From contig JAIUCV010000009.1 of assembly GCA_026724425.1 (NCBI GenBank), positions 17,371,294-17,435,293 of the forward strand: a DNA stretch of 64,000 nt, written 5' to 3'. The stretch is from Erythrophleum ivorense (taxonomy: Eukaryota > Streptophyta > Magnoliopsida > Fabales > Fabaceae). Position 1 is the stretch's first letter. Each line of letters begins with the position of its first letter. Made by a program: the position numbers and the translations under genes. Positions 1-12,789 of this stretch are shown one piece after another. The notes under the pieces are model-generated. The model ran no database searches. It worked only from the letters and a program-made list of their open reading frames with translations, and was not told the DNA's origin.

Positions 1-1128
1 AGTTTATAAAAATGTGCATAAGTGTGGATGAAATGGCCAAAATGAGATGCATGAGGTTTGGGACCATTTGGGCAGCTCACATAAGTCTCAAATGTGTTTT
101 TAGACTTGCCCAAAAAGTGATAAGATCAAAATTGTCCATAATGGAACCTTATATCACTTTTTAGTCAAATGAGTTATTCTTGATTTGAGATTTGGCATGT
201 AATTAGGTCTCATTGAGAGCTTTTTGGAAAACTAAAGATCATGATTTTTGGAGGTCTACAGAATATTTGATGATTTTTCAAAGTTGGCAATTTTTATAGT
301 TTTGGTCTGCTGCACAATTTATTTGGTCTGAAAATGAATTCTATCACACAAGGAACAAATGATGTCCAATTGCCATGAAATTTTATACAGAGAAACTAGA
401 CATTCATAGTGACTCACGTCAACTAGAAGCACCTCATTTGGAGGTCTAGAAAGGGAGATATGAATTTTTGAACATTATGCCCATTATTAGAAATTTTGGC
501 CGACCTGAGTTACTGTTCCATTAAATTACAAGTGAACTGGTCTGAAGATATTTTTCCTCTCTAGCTAACATTCACATCTTTCTAGATTGGTATCATTTGC
601 ATGGATTGGATTTTTGTGGAATTAATTGGATATTTTCAAAGTGTTTTGTAGAATTCTGTGACAGTTCTAGAATGTAGTCTGACCTCTAGACCATTTTGGA
701 TATCAAACTCCCTTTGTGATGGATGTTATGGTTGGGCGTATTTTTAGTGTCAAGTAGACATCCGTAGCTTTCTAGAATGGCTAAGATTGTATAATTTTAA
801 TTTTTCTAGAATTAGTTATGATTTTTCAAAATTTTGTTAGAAAAGAGGCCAAATCCAACTGAAATTACACTTGGGTATTTTGAGCTTCATTTCGGTTTTC
901 ATGAATTGTGGGTATGATTTTATGATGCAAATGAGTTGTATTGATGTAATTAAATATAAGAATGTATAGCATGAGCTCACACAATCCACGTGACACCAAA
1001 TGAAATTTTTAAATACGACACAACGTGAAAATAATCATTATTTCCTTGCCTTTTCATGGGAAACTTACATGATTCATGATATTAAGTCATTTAAAGGCAT
1101 GAGATGAGCTAAAATTTATGATGTTACA
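1..1128 (+). mobile_element. LTR-D solo LTR, 3' part (copy D0), cut by the window edge
   Basis: This stretch matches the last third of the complete LTR-D copies at 21,191-24,917 and 6,370-9,999, starting at the shared block 'gatgaaatggccaaaatgag'. It ends in the family terminus TTACA at 1,128. Directly after it lies reverse LTR-B sequence, so D0 was inserted into an LTR-B. The predicted target duplication would be cctct (1,129-1,133), but its left copy lies outside the window. No coding capacity is seen. Confidence 0.75.
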
Positions 1129-3615
1129 CCTCTCGCTATTGGCCGTGGCTAATTTCCCCTTTAGCCACGGCTAATTTCTCTCTGGAACGCCTGTCACATT
1201 TTTACAAAAGTTCGCCATAGCCAATTCCCATTTAGCTACGGCGAATTACCCTCTGAACAACTCCCAGTTTGGCCTCTCACATTTCGCCGCAGCTAATTCC
1301 ACTTCTCACCGCGACCAATTGCTCTCTGGTACTCTCCCTATGCAACTTCACCTCTATTGGTCTAGCTAATAATATTTTGGCTACAACTAAATGCCTTCTG
1401 ATCCTACAACTTCTAAAACCTTGTCTCATACTCTCCACTCTCCCTCCAATGACACCCTAGGGCCACTCTACCTTAATTTATAGGGCTCCAATAGCTTTCA
1501 CTAGCCTACTTTGCCCAGCTTACTATTATTACTAGTTCAAGAATTAAATGTTAATTTCTACTCCTCCAACTACCCTATATTAGCAAGTTCATAGAGTAAT
1601 AACAGCAAGAATTCATGAACTATCAACAATTGACATTCGATACAGATTCTGTTAGAGATTTCATACATCAATGGTTCATATCAACATTTAACGTATCACA
1701 TAATTACATTTTCAATAGTATACCATATCATAAATTTAGCAAAGTTCATACATCATGTGTTATAGGTTCATACATCCAATACTAAGCTAAGATGAGGCCT
1801 AACTCCTCAATAGATACATCCTAAGTAATCAAAATATAAAAACCTACACTTGGCAACATGATTACACAACGATGCTATACAAAAAAGAATATAAAATTTA
1901 GCATCTATTCTAATTAAATCAGTCTAAGTGTAGTCTTCTCCACCCATGGTTAGAGCTCATGGATTTTCATCCACTTGCTTCCCCTTATCCTTATCAGAAG
2001 AGCCTTTACCTGAAAGTATGATCCCATGAAATGGGATGAGATGCAAATCTCAGTAACCAAGGAAAATTCCATTCATATATTCCAGTTTAATTCATATATA
2101 TGCATGATTTCATATAAGCAACAGAAAACATACTAGCCATATCAGTAAATGAAACAATTAGGCTATCTATGATTACTATCCTATACTAGCAATCACAATT
2201 CCACATATTAAAGGCCAATAACACTGGGAGAGGCCCGTCCATGGCACCTACTCCCCCTTGAGAACAACCAGGGCTTAGTGCATCGAGGTTTGATCATAAC
2301 CCGGTGCCCGATCAAAGCATATGCACTGGTAGCAGCTACACCACAGCTCCACCATGGACTCATAAGGTTTAATCACATATAACAAATAGCCAACCAATTC
2401 ATTTAACATCAAAATCATAATCATGTAGCAAATACAAAATTAAAACAGAATATATACATGGAATTAGCATAAACCTTGGTTACCTCACTTGTAGACAAGT
2501 TGGGAAGCTACAGCAATACCAAAATCCTCCTAAAATCACAATATCAAAAAATGATCATTTATATCAGTCCATTACTATCTCATTCATCATTTATGGTGAT
2601 AACCTAATGCTCAAAGAATTAAATTACTAATTGTTACCTAAGGGACACCTACCCAATCACCAAGAGCCTAAAATTTCAAGTTTTGCCTTTCCTAGACCAG
2701 AAACATCCAAATATCACTCCAAACCATGGGAAAATTCATACAAAATTAAGGCCCATACTATAAGTCTACTATGGGGGTCTTAAACTAGTAGAAAATGCAT
2801 CAAAATGAAGAGTTTATACTTACCTAATGACACCCTTAGCCCCAACCTACGAAATTTCACCAAGAAAATCCCAAACAACCACATTTCAGATTTTGGATAT
2901 GGTGAAAATGCTCTAAATGAAAAACTAATCAGGCCAAAATGAAGAGAAAGAGAAGGGGATTAAGTTATATAACAAGTACCTTAGCTAATTTTAAGCTTAA
3001 AAGTGAGAAATGGTAGATTTCTTGCCTAGAACCCTAGCCTCTCTCTCAAGGTGCGAAAATCCTCTTGTGTTTATGTTTCAGCAAAGTGTGGAGGGGCTAA
3101 TGTGTTTAAGGTTTTAGTTGGGTCTAATATGGGTCATGGGTTGACCCAAAGGTCCAATACCAAGTGGGTTTCAGATTTAAGCCTTGTTAGGCCAGCTTTC
3201 ATATGTTGGGCTACAGAAATTTAATTGGGTTATACCAAGTTTGAAGAACCCAATTAATTTATGTTTGCACAAGGGTTATTGGACCATTTATAAGAGCTTA
3301 CGCAAGTTGGGTCTTGGATTTCTAATTCATTATATTAAATTGGGCCATTACTAGGTGTTCTTTCTTGGGCCAAGTCTCACAATAAAAGGTTGGGTTTGCA
3401 CCTAAAATCCTGGGGCCTCCAATAGTCTCTAATCATGACCTATTTAATTTAGTTTGGGCCTAGATGGGGTTTCTAACTCAATTAAATTTCAAACTCATTA
3501 ATAATTTATCTCTTTAAAATTTTCATTCACTTAATTTGCCTAATTATTCCATATTAATTATTCTTAATTAACCCAAATCCATGATTAACACCTTAATTAA
3601 TTTTGGGGTGTTACA
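1129..3615 (-). mobile_element. LTR-B copy B1, reverse, interrupted at its left by D0
   Basis: Reverse-oriented LTR-B ending in GGGGTGTTACA at 3,615, the reverse complement of the TGTAACACCCC start seen at 61,942. The left part is displaced beyond the window by the D0 insertion. The usual landmarks are in order: the near-palindrome array (1,141-1,320), the GC-rich module (about 2,219-2,365) and the purine/pyrimidine-rich leader. The sequence beyond 3,615 is LTR-D-like, so B1 itself landed in an LTR-D-type repeat. No internal region, PBS or polypurine tract accompanies it, which fits a solo LTR. Confidence 0.75.
1141..1320. repeat. 72-bp tandem repeat with paired near-palindromic cores (LTR-B)
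   Basis: Six variants of a GCCGCGGC-like core followed by (T/C/G)AATT start at 1,141, 1,162, 1,213, 1,233, 1,285 and 1,307. Spacing alternates about 21 and 51 bp, giving three units of 72 bp with two cores each. The cores are much richer in GC, CG and CHG sites than the surrounding LTR. Confidence 0.75.
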
Positions 3616-4015
3616 TAAAATGTCTTTGGCTTTACCTAAATTGGATTTGAAACCCTTTTTAACAGTTTGGTCAAAGTTTCAGTTAACCTTTTTGTTGAAA
3701 TTGCTCACCGAAAGAGTTTTAATTGTTCTAGGGGTTCCCATGATTTTCAAGGCCTCTGAGAAGCCTAAAAAGCTTAAAATTTTCATTTAAAAAGCCCTCC
3801 TATGAGTTTTCTAAAGTTTTCAAAAATCATGAAAATGCCTTAACTTATTTTTGTAATTTTTTTAGCTTTTCTGGCTCGAGTTTCTAGATACCTTGGACCT
3901 TGGATCCTTATTTTTCATTATTTAAAATTTTTTTTAGCCTTAAATCATTCTATTCGAGAGACTTCCTTATATATCTAGTGAATTTTCTACATTTATGGAG
4001 AAACCGAATGTTACA
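3616..4015 (-). mobile_element. LTR-D-like terminal fragment, reverse
   Basis: Matches the U3 start of LTR-D in reverse (compare 20,650-21,130 and 33,490-33,905). Shared blocks include 'ggggttcccatgattttcaa', the 'aaaagccctcc' block and 'atggagaaac'. It ends in GTTACA at 4,015. It is the host of the B1 insertion on its left and abuts a forward D-like LTR on its right. Confidence 0.6.
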
Positions 4016-4949
4016 AAATGAGCTTAAAATGTAAAATTAAAGTATAAGGGCAAAATTAAAAATTTTTAATTTAAGAAACCCTAGCTATAAATCTGCAACC
4101 CCAAATCAGACCAAGCATGTCCTAAGAGGCACCAAAAACCAAGAGATTGAAGCCACCTAAGGTAAGAAAATTTAAAGAATTTACCTATGACATTCCTTTT
4201 ACCTAGTTTCTACTCTTTCTCTTCTCTTTCTCCATGGCTTTGACATCCTAAAAGATGGAGTTTTGGGTCTAAACTCATGGAGGAAAGAGCTTTTAACAAG
4301 GAACCAAATACACCAAAATAATCACCATTGAAAGCCTTTATGATTGGTATAGGTGTTGGTATGGGAAAATTGCTCTTCCTTGTTTCTCCATCACCTATAG
4401 GTTTAGCCAACATAGGAAGGAGGTGAAGGAAGTTGGTTTTTCATTAAAACATGCTAGGAATTAAGGTTTTGTAATGTAAAGATTAAGATTTTGCCATTAG
4501 AACAAATTAAGAAGCCATGGAATGCATAAATGGGAACCTAGGGTTTTGATTGCACCTTAGGAAGTATGAGGTCTTGGAATGATGTTTTAAGGCATTTAAG
4601 AGTATAATTGAGTTGAGAAGAGGCTAAAGATCTCATTTAGATGCCAATTTCCCATGAAAGAAAATAAAAACTTTAAGAAAGGCTACATATATGCATGTCT
4701 AGGCCAAGCAAGTGAAGTTTCTCCCAAGTGTGTATGTGAGGTTGAGAGGAAAAACCAAGAATCCAGGGAGAACTAAGTGATTCTTTGTACAAAGGTAGCT
4801 CTTCATCTATTCTTGTCTGCTTATATTGGTTGTTTGAGTGACATTGATTGCTTATATATTTATAGATTATGAATTATGTTTGTTGCTATTGGCTTGATGA
4901 TTTTATGCAATTATGTGTCATTGAATGCATTTGAAATTTGGAATGTCTC

Positions 4950-5134
4950 TTAATGGGTAAGATGAAGCCAAAATCCCTTAAATAAGAGTGAGACAAGGCC
5001 AAAAGTCTCAAATATGAGTGAGGCTATGTCAAAAGTCCTTAAAGGTGAATGAAGCGAATCCAAATGTCCCAAATAATTAGGTGAACCTAAACCAAAAGTC
5101 CCAAATAATTAGGTGAACCTAAACCAAAAGTCCC
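4950..5134 (+). repeat. LTR-D minisatellite, about 31-33-bp units, with an exact 32-bp duplication
   Basis: Degenerate tandem units of the type 'gtgaggcnaanccaaaagtc'. The last two units, 5,071-5,102 and 5,103-5,134, are identical 32-mers. The same array is found in the other D and Tekay-like LTRs near 8,230-8,390, 19,030-19,210, 23,110-23,300, 27,980-28,150, 38,390-38,515 and 45,870-46,000. Confidence 0.8.
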
Positions 5135-5232
5135 TAGAGCTTGCTTTTACCCTGATGGATCCATATGATTTCATGTATATGATTATTTTTGTGATTTAAC
5201 TATTCCCATAAATGTTAAAGTATGGAATTATG

Positions 5233-5250
5233 ATATATATATATATATAT
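5233..5250. repeat. (AT)9 microsatellite
   Basis: Uninterrupted AT dinucleotide run inside the forward LTR-D-like repeat. Confidence 0.9.
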
Positions 5251-6369
5251 TATTGAATATAAATGTGCCAGATTATGTACTTTGACCATATGTGAGCCAT
5301 GGAATGTATATGTGTTATAGCAAATGGATGAGTGAATCTGAGTTGCATAAGGTTTAAGACTTGATAAATCAATTATATATGTTGTATTTCATATTTGGGA
5401 CATGTTCAAATGGTCACATAAGTAGGAGGGGTCCATTTTGAACCATTTGGATCCAAATATCCACAACTTTGAGCCATCTTTTTCACCTGAACCAAAATCA
5501 AACCAAATGGGAAAATTTTTGGATAAAATTTGGCAAGCATTTGTATCTCATTTAGAGCCTTCTATAGAGCTAAAGAACACAATTTTTAAATGAACTTGAA
5601 TTTATTATGATTTTTTAAAGTTGGCTAAAAATTACAAAATTTACTAGGCACTATTCATATCATTAGATCTAGTTTTTCATATATTTGAGGAGCTAAATGA
5701 ACTTGAATGCTCATGAAATTTTATAAGCATATAGTTGGCATTATAAGCTTTCTATAGCCACTAAGTTTGTGCAAAACAAAGCTATATAGCCGAAGATATG
5801 CCTAATCAAAGTTAGGGTTTTGGTTTAGGTCTGAGAATAATAATAGTTACTATTCTATTAGATTTTCATAGCCCAATGAAGTTTTTTTGGCTTAAAATTT
5901 TTATGGTATGTAGTTCATATCCTTAGCTTTCCATAGACATCTAATTTGCATAAGTCAGAGTTTTGTAGCTCAAATTATGATTTTTCAAAATTATGACAAA
6001 TTATGGTGCAAAGTTGTCAAAATTGAGTAATATGGAAATCTGAATTCCTAGCTCCTTTTTGTGATATTCTGAGTTTGGCAAACTAGTGTGGCATAAATTA
6101 GAAAATTCCTAAGTTAATAATAACTAATGATGATTAATTTGATGAATTGATGTTTTAATAATGGCAAAATCCACTACCAAAGGTAATAATATGGCAAATT
6201 GTTGTTCTTAATGTGAAACTAAATATATGGACATCTTATGATGGTATGACATATCGGTCCCAATTCAGTTAAAAAGCTAGATGTTACAAATAGTGTTAAT
6301 TATCATGAAAACGAATATCAATCACCAAACCCCTAGAGGTCCTAAATGATCAACACCAAATTTTCTCAT

Positions 6370-9300
6370 TGTAATATCCAATTTTCGTTAAACGATGGAA
6401 ACGAGTGCGTTTTTAAAGCAAGTTTCCCAAATTAAATTAGACAAGGTCCTAAAAAATTTGAGTAGCATTCTAAACTCCTAAAAATGAGAATCTTAGGCTC
6501 AGACAGAAAGAAAAATAGAGCTAGAATGAAAAAACAAAATTGAACGAAAAACTTACTAAACATAATAGCATTTTTGTAATTTTGAGCAAATTTTGGAATT
6601 CACATAGGAGGGCTTTTTAAATGAAAATTTTAAGTTCTTCAGGGATCTCAGAGGCCTTGAAAATTATGGGAAGCCCCAGGACAGTTAAAACCCCTCCGAT
6701 AAATGTTTTTCAATGATAATGGACCCGAACTTTGACAAATTCATCTGGGAAGGTTTTAACTCCGATTTGAGTGGTTCAAAAAGCATTTTACTAAATTGGG
6801 AACCTAAATTTTATAATGGAAAATACAATTCTAAAAAAGAAGCAAAACAAACTAGAAATGAAAATGCCAAAATGAAAGGGCAAAATTGAAATTTTTGAAA
6901 AGTCTTTCTTCCTCCCACCTATATATAGATGGCGCCCCACCTCCTCACTCATTTAGACACAATTGTTTCTGCCCTAAACTAGAGGAGAGAGCTAGGGTTT
7001 GAGGTGCACCAAAGGGAGAAGAAGAGAAGGAGAAATCCAAGCTAGAAAGCTATGTAATATCTTTAGAATTTCTTGGCTTTTTCATGCTTTCTCTTTAGCA
7101 AACCTCTTCCCCTCCATTTCCCTCTCTTTCCTATGGTTTTATTGAAGTATATTGATCTGTTTTAAGGGAAGAATAAAGGGAAAAATTCGGATTTGAAGAG
7201 TGGAGGCCAAAGAAAAGAAGAATCAAGCAAGAAAACAAGGAAAAACAAGGTAAAAGTTCCATCCCATGATAGTGACTCCTCCTCCCTCTTCTTCCTTGGT
7301 TTGTCAAACGTGAGAAGCTACAAGAGGGCCTGAATTTTGGGTAGAACCAAGGGTGAATCTTAGGAAAATGAGTGTGGAGAATAAGAATATGCAAAGGGAA
7401 TTAACAAATAACCATGAAAATTCAAGATAGCAAATCTAGGATTTCAAGTGTTCCTTGTAAAATCTGATTTGATACCTTAATTTGTAGGCCTAAATAAGTG
7501 TTAGAATGAGCTCTTAAGATCTCTAGAAGTCTCCCCATATGCATCCTCTATCAAGAAAACAAAGCAAACTTTTATGAAGGCCAAATGGTGCATAGTCTCG
7601 GGCAAGAGGGGATGAGACACTTAGGGAGAGTTTTAAATTTTTCTAAGCCCATTTTTAAGTCATATATGATTAATGAAAATGAGGGTAAACCTTAAAAAAT
7701 TTAGAAACTATAGAAAGTGAAATGGCCCTATATGTTCAATAATATGACCTAAAGAAGCAACATGTAGTTAGGTTCTTTCTTTTAATTGTGTGATGACTCT
7801 AAGAGGCTTAAAAGAAGTCAAGAATTATATATGAAAGGAAAGAATGGAGCCTAGAACTCATTTGATGGGTGTTGCTTCATTAGGTGCATTTTTTGAACCA
7901 TAAAAGGGTTTATAGACCAAGTTAGTGTATAAAGAAGATGTGTGGCCTTAGCATTAATTCCATGAACCTAATTGTCTTCCATAAATTGTATTTAGGCTAA
8001 GAGAAATCAATCCCACACCTTTGTATGTGTGAGGCCATGGAAGGGAGAGCAAATTCAAGAAGAAAAGTGTGTGATTGCATCAAAGGTAGCTCACTCCTCC
8101 TTCTCTCATGCATGAATGTATGCTTGGCTTATCTTTGAATGTGTGTATGTATGTTTTAAGCTATGAAAAGTGTTCTAGCTTAAGCTTTAAATGATGTTTA
8201 TGATGTTTGCTTGAGTTTGCTTGAGTGTGGAGAAGCTAAGAACTCTTACCCATAGTAGAGATAAGCTAAGAGCCCTTATAAATGGTTGAGACAAAGCAAA
8301 GTATCTCCCAAGAGTAAGGTTGAGCCAAAACCTCCTTTAGAAAATGGGTGAGGCAAGTCCAAAATCCATGAGTGAATGGGTGAGGCTAATTCACTTACTT
8401 GGCAAGCCTATGAATGCTTTGTATGACTTACTCACATGCCAAGATTGCTTCTTGAATATTTATGTCATCCATTATGCTCATGCATGCATTTTTAAGACTT
8501 ATTTTGCATCCTTCATGTGTGATTGAAAGGGAAATGAGCTATTAAGATTCTTTGAATCTCATTCCCTCCTCTCCAATGTTCTAATATGCTAGGTGGACCA
8601 AGTGGACAAGGTAATGGGAGCCAACAACTTAGAAGATAAGAGATTGACAACAATATGCATAGATTTTGCTTCTTTATGGCCATATGAGTGCAAATGTTGT
8701 AATCTATTGTTGTATATGTCCTATGACATTATGAACATGTATAATTATGCTAATGTATCATGTACAAATGAGGTTTAAGGTTACATGTATGGAAATGTGT
8801 ATTTTGGACATGGAATGGCAAAACTAGTATCATGTAAACTTGTGTATGGCATGGGGTGAGAGTGTGATTTTCTAAATTCTGGGTTTATGCACCCTAGAGA
8901 CGAGTTTGAAATGTTATTTTGGTGCAATCTTACATGCTCAAGTGGCCACACAAGCTTGGGAAGCAAAATTGGACATTTTGATGCTTGTAGATACCATAAA
9001 AATGACCAAACCTAAACCCTATAGCACAAACTGACCAAATGGATGAATCTTCCCATGAAATTTGGCAGACATATAGAGCTCATTGAGAGCTTTTTGGAAA
9101 TCTAAAGTACAAAAAAATTATAGCTCTATAGAATTAATTATGAATTTTTAAAGTTGGGATTTTTTGCTATTCTAGTGTATGTACTGTTCATATGGTCAAT
9201 TTTGTGTTCTATGTTATCTGAGTCTAAAATGGTGTCCAATACTTGTAATATTTTACAAGAATAAACTAGAGATAATAAGCTTTCTGTGGCCACCAAGATC

Positions 9301-9999
9301 ACATCATTTGGAGGTATGAGCAGAGAGTTATGAATTTTTGAATTTTAATGTCAGTACTAGTAATGCCACTTGACCTCTATCACTGTTCTATCATAATTCA
9401 ATTACCAAATGGACTTGGCATGATATGGAGATATTTTTATTTATATTTAACATCTATAGTTTCTTAGATTGGCCAAATTTTCATGATTTATATTTTTCTA
9501 GAATTAGTTATGAATTTCCAAAATCTATGACAATAACTTATGACAGTAGCCCAGATAGCTAAGACCTTGGGTGCTTTTCGAATATCAAACGTCTTCTACT
9601 TGATGTCTCATGACCTAAAACTAATTTTAGCATGAAGTAGATATCTGTAGCTTTCCAAAATGGTAAATAATGCATGATTTTTAGTTTTCTAGAATTAGTT
9701 ATGATTTTTCAAATTTTGTGACAAAAACCATGCAATTCTGGCCGACGCTACATTATGGAATTTTATGTGTTTCTTTCACTTGCAAGTTCTAGGCCACTTT
9801 TGGTGATGGAATTGAGTTGTATCTATGTAATTAAATATAAGAACTGAGTTGTATCCATGGGACATCAAATAAAAAATTTATACACTGCACAACGCAAAAA
9901 TATTCATTATTTTAATGTCAATTTCCTTACTTTTTCATGAAATGCATGATATGAAACATGGAGATAACATAAGATAAGCTAAAAAGTTATGGTATTAAA
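6370..9999 (+). mobile_element. LTR-D solo LTR, complete (copy D3)
   Basis: 3,630-bp repeat flanked by the perfect 5-bp target duplication ctcat (6,365-6,369 and 10,000-10,004). It starts TGTAATATCC, like the other D copies (TGTAACATC), and ends GGTATTAAA, a decayed GGTATTACA. Inside are a TATA element (6,920), a purine-rich leader, the 'aaaggtagctc' site (about 8,086) and the minisatellite (about 8,230-8,390). With one LTR, a TSD and no internal region, it is a solo LTR left by unequal recombination, as far as sequence alone can show. Confidence 0.88.
6920..6928 (+). promoter_or_regulatory. Candidate TATA box of LTR D3
   Basis: TATATATAG lies about 550 bp into the LTR, followed by a C-rich then purine-rich leader containing 'gctagggtttgag'. 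The same position holds a TATA-like element in D1 and D2. It marks D + as the transcription sense, which agrees with the sense of the related Tekay-like element. Confidence 0.6.
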
Positions 10000-10905
10000 C
10001 TCATCATTCATTCTAAAAATCAACTACATAACCATGCTTAGCATCAAAACTACCTAAAAATCACTTACTTAGTCTCTAATAAATTCCAATTTTGGACTTA
10101 GGCCTTTTTACTTCAAAAACCTCAATGTCTCACTCTAAATTCTTGTTACTTTTGTACAAAATCAAAGCCCATTATACAAGTCAATCACCAAGGCCAATAT
10201 TCAATAGAAAATATATCAAAATAAGGAGAAGATACTTACCTAATAGTCCCTCTAGTCTCAACCTTCGAAAATCATACAAGAAACCATTGAAACATAAAAT
10301 TTCAAATTTGGTGGTGAGGTGAAAATCCACTAAACTAGAAACCAATCAGTTCAAAACAGAAGGGATGATGAGAAGATCAAATTTTATATAGTTTACCTTA
10401 ACTAAATTTACTTCTAGAAGTGTACAATAGTGGCAAGAAGTTGAAAAACCCTAGCCCCTCTGCAAATGTGTGAAAATTCTCTCCTTACTTTGCAGAACCC
10501 TAAAGTTTTTTAGCCACAAAGTAAGTGGCAAATAGGGTCCTTAAAGCAAATAAGCAGGCCCATTGGGCCCAATTTCTAAATGGTCTGATTTTTACTATAT
10601 GTGGGCCAAAAACTCAACAAGCCCAATGGTGTTGAGCCTCCATAAAACAAAATTAGGCCTCTAAAAATTCCTAGATGTATTTTAAGTTAATATTTGGCCT
10701 ACATTTAATCTTTAAGCCAAAAAAGTTAAAATCCATTGTAATATTTTATTTTTCTTTAGAAATTTCCCAATAACAATTATTTATCTTAAAAATGCCCAAA
10801 ATAATCCATTTCCTTAAAGATTCCTATTTTTTATAATTTTCATGAATCCCTTTTAATAATTCCATAATTTTCAATAATTATTCTTAATAATTTCAATGCG
10901 TTATA

Positions 10906-12789
10906 ACTGGAGTCTATGGTAGCACACAAAGACGTTTCAAGATAGGGCATCACAATTATAATACCTCACATCATCAATTATATAGGTATAATTATATAGG
11001 TATATAAACTATTTATAAATAAATAAATAAATAAATAAAACTTAAAGTTAAGATTTATGATAAATTAACACTTATCATCTTATTAATGATAATCTCTTAA
11101 AAAATAAAACTATTTTGATTATTGAAAAATATTTATTTTTTTATTTCTTTGCTAAACTTTCAAACATAGAATAATTTTTTAATTTATTTTTCATTTACCT
11201 CTTTTTAATAACATATTATTAAACACAAATCTCTAGGTAACATCCATGTGGACATTTAAGTGGTGCAATGTCATTAGCTTGGTAATCACTATATAATTAC
11301 TTATTTGGAAGCATTGAATTAGTTCAAGCTTAGAAATATTTAGGTGTTAATTTTGTGAAAATCCCATCAAATTAGGTCTTGAATATGAAATGGTGAAAGC
11401 AACTTGAAAGTGTTAGCTTTTTCATTTGGGCCAAGTAAGTGGTGATTATTTAAGATTTAGCTTAGTTGGTCAAGATGTCTTATTTTGTTATCATTATGTC
11501 CTTGTACCATGATATTTGAGAGAGAACATTGTCACTTGTTTCATTTGCTTGGATGTTTTATATAGATCATTATAGCCTTGGTTTTAATATGTCTATAGGA
11601 TATGTTATGCCTTTTGATAATACTATTAAGTTGCTTATGCTTGAGAATTGTTTATGGCTTTTTATACTTTAATTGGTAAATGCCTATGAATTAAAATGAT
11701 TCAAAGTTAGCAACATAAGTGACAAAGTTGAATTTTGGGAATTTTGAGGATGTTCCCACATTGAGGATTAATTAGAGGAGGCGGTAAAAAGTACCACTAC
11801 AAAGTAGGTTCACTATGAGTAGTTAATATAGATTATATGTTGCTTTATAACTTGCATTTCTTTTCTCTTATCTTGATATCCATGCCTTAGGAATAAGCCT
11901 TCCATTGTACCTTGTCTTAGAAATATGAAAATTTATGTTCTTTGATCTTTTCAAATGCTCGCATCAAAATTTAATATGAAATCTTTACTCTCAATATTAA
12001 TGTATGTTACTCTAAACTTGATAGTATTTTAAATTGTGATATTTACTTAGTAACTGAAGTTGATAAAATTGATATATGATTCCCAACATGATCCTATAAT
12101 TGAGATTAATTGTAATTTCTTAATTCATTAAAATTCTATGTTTTCTAAAATGAACTTTGCATATTTACATCCTTATATGTAAAAATTTTTTAAGAATGAC
12201 TTGGTTAGAGAACAATTGTGCGAACACTATATTTTATCCCAATAAATTTGGAAATAAAAATAAAAGGGGGGTCCAAAGACTAATTTCAAGTTAATTTATT
12301 TTGGATTGTTAGATCAACTTTCATGTTAATTTATTGGGCTATTTTATTTTAGCATTAGGTTATTCTATTTTGAGGGCATTGGATTAATTGATTTTGGGTC
12401 ATGGGATTCATCTTTAGGTTAATTTATTTTGGGTTAATCTAATTTGTTATTGGCCTATTCCAATCATTAGGTTAGTTCAAGATATTATTTGGTTAATTTA
12501 TTACATACATATATATATATAATAAAAAGAAAATATAAAAATAATGAGATAGGATAACTCAAGAATCTCAGTTTAGGATAGATAAACCAAAAGTTCCCCT
12601 TGTCCCATAAATTAAAATAGGATATATAAAAGCTCGTCATCACCAAAGCTAGAGTGGAGATATGTCTAAGTAAGATAGATGAAAGAAAATCATAATTGAA
12701 AAATTCTTGTATGCTAAAACACTACATGTGTATAAAATTGATAGAGAATTAAGTGTTAGGATTGAATTAATGTCACATCCTCTATTGAT
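10906..12789. other. AT-rich intergenic stretch with no recognisable gene
   Basis: Contains an AAAT microsatellite (11,016-11,040), a short AT run near 12,510-12,522 and phrases such as repeated 'ggttaattta' (12,300-12,500). I find no LTR terminus and no protein similarity. Its right part may be 5' sequence of the L1 element that becomes recognisable near 12,790. Confidence 0.5.
11016..11040. repeat. (AAAT)n microsatellite
   Basis: About six AAAT units with a final A run, in otherwise AT-rich sequence. Confidence 0.9.

Larger units (their letters stand above)
4016..6288 (+). mobile_element. LTR-D-like repeat, forward, 5' end missing
   Basis: Forward LTR-D relative. It starts inside the family at the 'agggcaaaatt' block, carries the leader, the conserved 'aaaggtagctc' site (about 4,792), the minisatellite (4,950-5,134) and the downstream landmarks, and ends GATGTTACA at 6,288. 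It is more diverged from the other copies than they are from one another, so I treat it as an older or related family. No coding region. Confidence 0.6.
6289..10905 (-). mobile_element. LTR-B-like remnant B0, reverse, split by solo LTR D3
   Basis: The pieces 6,289-6,364 and 10,000-10,905 read into one another once D3 and one TSD copy are removed. The right piece follows reverse LTR-B order (compare 2,700-3,615): the 'gaagagtttatac'-like block, then the splice-like 'ttacctta' block, then GGCCCA-rich sequence, ending in a decayed terminus near 10,905. The left boundary is uncertain because it abuts the D-like end at 6,288. Confidence 0.5.
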
